Assembly: GCA_013368445.1 (NCBI GenBank)
Contig: JAACJO010000039.1
Coordinates: 62,001-126,000, forward strand
DNA length: 64,000 nt
Reading direction: 5' to 3'
Source of the DNA: Leucocoprinus leucothites
Taxonomy: Eukaryota > Basidiomycota > Agaricomycetes > Agaricales > Agaricaceae
The notes beneath the pieces are model-generated. The model was not told the origin of the DNA and searched no databases. It saw nothing but the letters and a program-made list of their open reading frames with translations. Made by a program: the position numbers and the translations under genes. This document shows, piece by piece, positions 60,501 through 64,000 of this stretch (position 1 is the stretch's first letter; every line of letters begins with the position of its first letter).

Positions 60501-60786
60501 ACGGCGCGACGGCACCAAATTCGTAGGGATGCTGAGCTGGTGGCGAAGGAGAGTGGCCCCATGGCGGAACTGATTGGTTGTTGAAACCATTGAAACCATT
60601 CGTAGAGGAATTGTTAACAAGGACTGGAGGAGGTGAAGCAATGGTCGGCTGGTAGGACATTGTTGGCGAATTGCCAGGTTTTTCCAGGATAGGCTGAGCC
60701 ATCGGTTGGCTGGTGACCATGCCATTGGGCTGAACCTGGTTACGATTGGAAGGTCCCTTGTCAGCAGGTTCCCCACAACAGCCCAT
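57537..60786 (-). CDS. HSPA12-like Hsp70-family ATPase with MGCC N-terminus
   Basis: The ATG at 60784-60786 gives MGCCGEPADKG; Gly2 with Cys3/Cys4 is a classic myristoylation plus palmitoylation pattern, so membrane anchoring is likely. About 155 Pro/Ser/Asn-rich residues follow (SPSPPAQHPYEF, PSPPIPSPSPGAF). The actin-like ATPase then starts MSVAVDFGTTFSGVAYGSSR and continues VIAWGLEAKNASPMAG, VLLTVPAAWDAKG, MMREAAIAAGLVQSARAG, ITEPEAAAVHCAHL and the phosphate-2 loop FIVCDAGGGTVDLAAYK. LLVGGFAGSEYLRQRV lies further on. The end is EFELGLELDSAEVRGILLYN and QEWGRVTFDFFN, reached by a final intron. There is no classical Hsp70 substrate-binding domain. This architecture is common in mushroom genomes; its role is unknown. 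Confidence 0.85.
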
Positions 60787-62529
60787 GCTGGATGAAAGAG
60801 CGTCTGGCAAAGGAAACACACGCGGAAAATGTGCCAGGGTACTTGGACGCCCGGTTTCTCAGCTTTCCAACATGTGCCTGATGGCTGTGTGCCTTTTTTG
60901 GCCAAGTAAGGTCAGGGTTGGGGCCAAGCTTGGGCGCCCTAGTATAAAGGACATGATAACCATCTTTGTGTCAGCGATGCAGTAGGGACCAAGGAAAAGG
61001 CAGAAACCGAGGCTTTGTCGCATTGCTGTAAAGCAGGTAAGTAAGTGAAAGAATGTAGTTTACTTAATAACGAAATTAAACACAAAAATCACCCACGACC
61101 AAATACGCCACCACTGAGCCAAGTTGATTTTGTCATGACCTGAAATGTATTTACTATCAGAAGAGTTTCCGAGCTGTATCTATTTACTTATATGAGATAT
61201 TAAATTGCAGTTCTCATCACAACAAATAGGTCTTCGGAATTTATAGTATCCAAGTATGTTTGATTTGGTCATAATCTCGTGGTGCGCACTTAGTACTTCA
61301 AGTTCGAGTGCCCTATGTTCTCCACTACCGGCTTGATACATTCTTGAACCCAGCGTATAACCGCAACAGACATATGATATCTGATCTTGTCAAGCACACG
61401 GCCACAAAGTCCGTTTTGTGTTTACTTTTTCGGCTTTTGCGATTCGGCCGCTTGCGCTCTCGTGTAGTCCTAGGAAAACGAAATAAGTACATAACGGATG
61501 TCGCACCGTCTTCCGTGTTTCAACTTTCAGGTCGAACTCCGAGTTCTGAGGTTCTCGGTTCTTGCCAGTTACTCGCCTTACTCTTTGAGGTTTAGGGCAA
61601 ATATTGGACATGGGTCGGGTGGTGTCATAACACATTCCAGGTCGTCGAAATCTTAGATTTCATAGATGAACTTAGCAAGGTCGAATTGCTCATCAGTGCT
61701 TGGTGTATCTCCATGATTTGCGGTCACCGAATAGTAGATGACGAGAAAGATACATCCGTCGCGTTTTTCCGTCTTCCTTACCGCGTTGATTAAGATCTTA
61801 TTCGGAGGTAAAGATCTCCTTGTGTGAGCCTCGGGAGTCCCAAGGACCAAAATACGACTGAGCTTCCTCTTGATACTGCAAGTGGGGAAAAAGCAGGGCT
61901 TTGGACATATGGCGTTATCATGCATTACACCACATTATTAGTGCAAGATAATCTATTATCTACATAGAAAACCAACTGCGATGAGTCTGGTGATTAGATA
62001 CGGTACGTATACCAATGATGTTGCGCGTGCTCGGCATCGTCTAGTGGACAAACTGCCACCGATAATGGCCTCGTGTCGTGATAATTTATGAAGAATATCA
62101 AAGTCATAGGCAACTGTGTGGTGCTGACCTTGACCCTGATTAATCTTTGTGCTTGAATGTACCAGATGGTGTGCGATGACGTTCAACCATGATGAAGTTA
62201 GTAACGGTTGCCACCCCTTGCCGCGGACGAATAGGCACACTGGAGTGCCCTGGGATTCAGGTAATCCTACAGGAGTGCGTGGATCCACTCGCAGGGGAGG
62301 GTAAAGGAGGAATCCAGGATTTCGCAATATCCAATTATCGGCTTTGAGCGATAGGGTTGATCGAGTATTTCGGATCAGCTGGCGTCAATATCCGATCGGA
62401 GTGTCGGAGTTCCAAAACGAGTGATTTCCAGGAACGCACGTCAAGTTCGTCTTTGCCTCCACCAGTCACATCCAGGACGTTAAACTCTTTTGTTTCGTGT
62501 TTCAGGCGCCTTGGTAACTTTTCTTACGC
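60787..62529. other. Intergenic region with one possible gene relic
   Basis: About 1.7 kb between the HSPA12-like gene (-) and the small mitochondrial-type gene (+). Most of it is AT-rich or featureless; the possible relic is described separately. Confidence 0.45.
61653..61925 (-). pseudogene. Possible metacaspase p20-like relic (tentative)
   Basis: A 90-codon minus-strand frame contains SLPPNKILINAVRKTEKRDG, then IFLVIYYSVTANHGDTPSTD and EQFDLAKFIYE. The order resembles the metacaspase stretch around the catalytic His (P-x-x-I-x-x-A, two hydrophobic strands, HG, TP-x-x-D, FD, IY), but the usual SGHGGQ is altered and no catalytic Cys region was found downstream. It could be chance similarity. 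Confidence 0.2.
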
Positions 62530-62918
62530 ATGGCAACTACGGCAGTAAACCAAAAGCTCGCTCAAAGACTGAGCTCAATTGCGCATTCTTGGGCCGTAGA
62601 TCCATTCCGACCCAACATGCAACTCGGCACATTCCTGGAGTCTCTTGCAGCACACCCACGGCTCACGTCGCAGGCTGTCAATGCCGCACGTTCGCTCCGA
62701 GATAATGAAATGGCCAAGAAGGTGCATATGGTCCTTTTTTCGTGTTTCCATGCTCTGTAACTTACTACGGCACTCGTCTCCTCCAGTATCCCCTTTCGAA
62801 TAAAATATTACATCCTCCGTCGATGCCACACCACTACGACCGTCTTGTCGAAGCATTCGAAAAGAGCGCTAAAGGTATCGGGCGGCCGTGGTGGAAGGTT
62901 TTTTTCAATATCTGGTAG
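62530..62918 (+). CDS. Small mitochondrial-type protein, UQCC2/CBP6-like
   Basis: 107 residues from two exons, 62530-62721 and 62787-62918. The protein is MATTAVNQKLAQRLSSIAHS, WAVDPFRPNMQLGTFLESLA, AHPRLTSQAVNAARSLRDNE, then KKYPLSNKILHPPSMPHHYD, RLVEAFEKSAKGIGRPWWKV and FFNIW. The pattern W-x-V-D near the start, a helix with LG-FLES, then KYP and a final helical part resembles UQCC2/CBP6, small matrix factors that help cytochrome b synthesis and complex III assembly. The similarity is by eye and moderate. The intron has GTGCAT donor and CTCCAG acceptor, and joins in frame. Confidence 0.6.
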
Positions 62919-63293
62919 AAGTTCTTTGTTGGTACCATATCACTGGTAATCCAGTTGGAGTAGAATGGAACACTATTTTTCGGCAGGTGTCGACGGAGAT
63001 CTCCCTGTTTCAACCTCATGGCATTTTTTTTTTCGGGTCCGCAATTGTCTGTGACATGGCTACCATCTCAAGTGTGTTCTCCCGCGTCGGCTGGGGAAGT
63101 TTGATCAGAGAAAACATGATGTCATCGGCATTTCTTCTCATATTCACTTTTGGGTCGAGGCTGGTCTTCTAATAATTCAGAATAGTAGAGCACCCCGAGC
63201 TTGCTATCTTTACGTCTCCTAAGATAGCGGATAAAATACAAACAGGTACACCATGATCTCTCTGTATCAGAGTGTAGAAAGAAAAGTACCGAG
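62919..63293. other. Convergent intergenic region
   Basis: Lies between the 3' ends of the small gene (+) and NOC2 (-). A T-run at 63024-63032 is present. No gene is recognised. Confidence 0.5.
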
Positions 63294-64000
63294 TTAGTCT
63301 TCCTCCAGGATCTCATCCTCGCCGACTCGGGCCTAATGAAAAACGTTATTGTCTGCAGGGCCAGCTTTTGACCATTCACATGACCTACCTTTTCAACCAA
63401 TTTCCGTCGCTTCTCCCTTGCTTTGAGTTGTACCTTGAGATACTTGCTGAGGGGAGTGTCCTTCAGCTGGGCTTTCAGCTCGTTTTCCCAGTCGGAAACA
63501 GCGGCCATTTTGCCTGGAGCAAATGTAACCTCTTTCCTCCGCGTCTCGACCCACTTTGCGCTCTCCTCAACGCGCTCCAGCAGTGTCTTCACTATACTTT
63601 GCTCCTTACTGGTCCCGGATGCAGCGGAATTAGACTTGGCCGATTTAAGACTTCGCCTTAGGAGCACTACAATTGGAACTGTGATTTCTGGAAAGCCGAC
63701 ACTGCCGTGGACCACAGGACTGGAAAGCCATTCAGCGAGAAGGTAGGTCGTTTCTTCTGTGATGCCTTCGTAATACACCCGAGTCTTGACATATTGCTGG
63801 GGAACCCGGATTTGAGTCTCGAAATCCAACGGCTTCAGTGTAGAAGACTTGGGCTTGCTTGAAGGAGAAATGATGGAGGTAAGAATGGGAACGAGGTAGG
63901 GTGAGACGGGGACGTAAGTGCCCGTGTGTTTGGTGAGATTGAGGATCGAGCGGATAATTTGTAGATGGAAGGGATACGACCGACTGTTGGGAATGAGCCT
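63294..64000 (-). CDS. NOC2: Nucleolar complex protein 2 (Noc2), 3' part
   Basis: Noc2 acts with Noc1 and Noc3 in 60S pre-ribosome assembly and export in nucleolus and nucleoplasm. The window holds the C-terminal part. It enters from the right edge with SRSYPFHLQIIRSILNLTKH and TGTYVPVSPYLVPILTSIIS. Then come LDFETQIRVPQQYVKTRVYY, EETTYLLAEWLSSPVVHGSV, FPEITVPIVVLLRRSLK and VSDWENELKAQLKDTPLSKY. A last intron (GTAGGT ... CATTAG, about 63386-63333) leads to ARVGEDEILEED and TAA (63294-63296). The order and content match the conserved Noc2 C-terminal domain. The N-terminal half lies outside the window. Confidence 0.9.

Overview
The window looks like nuclear DNA of a mushroom-forming basidiomycete (Agaricomycetes). 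Genes are split by many short introns (about 50-70 nt, GT-AG, with one clear GC-AG) and sit on both strands. There are several F-box proteins of the large fungal type and secreted low-complexity proteins. Housekeeping proteins read through only after splicing: cytosolic leucyl-tRNA synthetase, RNA polymerase III subunit RPC2, Noc2, two UBE2G-type E2 enzymes, otubain, and an ERCC6L2-type SNF2 ATPase. All exon structures here were worked out by eye from splice signals and conserved motifs.

Layout. 1-0.66 kb: 5' part of a GH28 pectinase (- strand). 0.7-5.4 kb: no gene recognised; it holds one copy of a dispersed repeat. 5.4-10 kb: a tandem array of decayed F-box genes. 11.7-13.9 kb: a secreted Asn/Gly-rich protein. 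14.9-18.7 kb: LeuRS. 19-21.6 kb: a head-to-head pair, a probable mitochondrial membrane protein and a basic Pro-rich protein. 22-26.4 kb: an intact F-box gene, a methyltransferase and a secreted SurE phosphatase. 26.4-34.3 kb: an apparently gene-free stretch with CTTGA-rich arrays and the second copy of the dispersed repeat. 34.3-36.1 kb: a second intact F-box gene. 36.8-39.6 kb: a duplicated secreted-protein gene, one copy dead and one intact. 39.6-54.2 kb: otubain, ERCC6L2-like ATPase, UBE2G1-like E2, RPC2 and UBC7/UBE2G2-like E2. 54.9-60.8 kb: D-arabinono-lactone oxidase and an HSPA12-like Hsp70 with an MGCC N-terminus. 62.5-64 kb: a small UQCC2/CBP6-like protein and the 3' part of NOC2.

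The most striking observation is in the ERCC6L2-like gene. Its Walker A motif is restored only if a single G at 45152, flanked by a perfect acceptor and a perfect donor, is spliced in as a one-nucleotide exon. RPC2, 7 kb away, has an equally clear 7-nt exon. Second, a composite promoter element (CAYGTGA, then CGACC, TCGCG and CTGTCACGCG at identical spacing) lies upstream of LeuRS and in the 20.3 kb divergent promoter. Its core recurs in the E2/RPC2 divergent promoter. Several genes concern ubiquitin (two E2s, an otubain, F-box proteins), but nothing shows that they are co-regulated.
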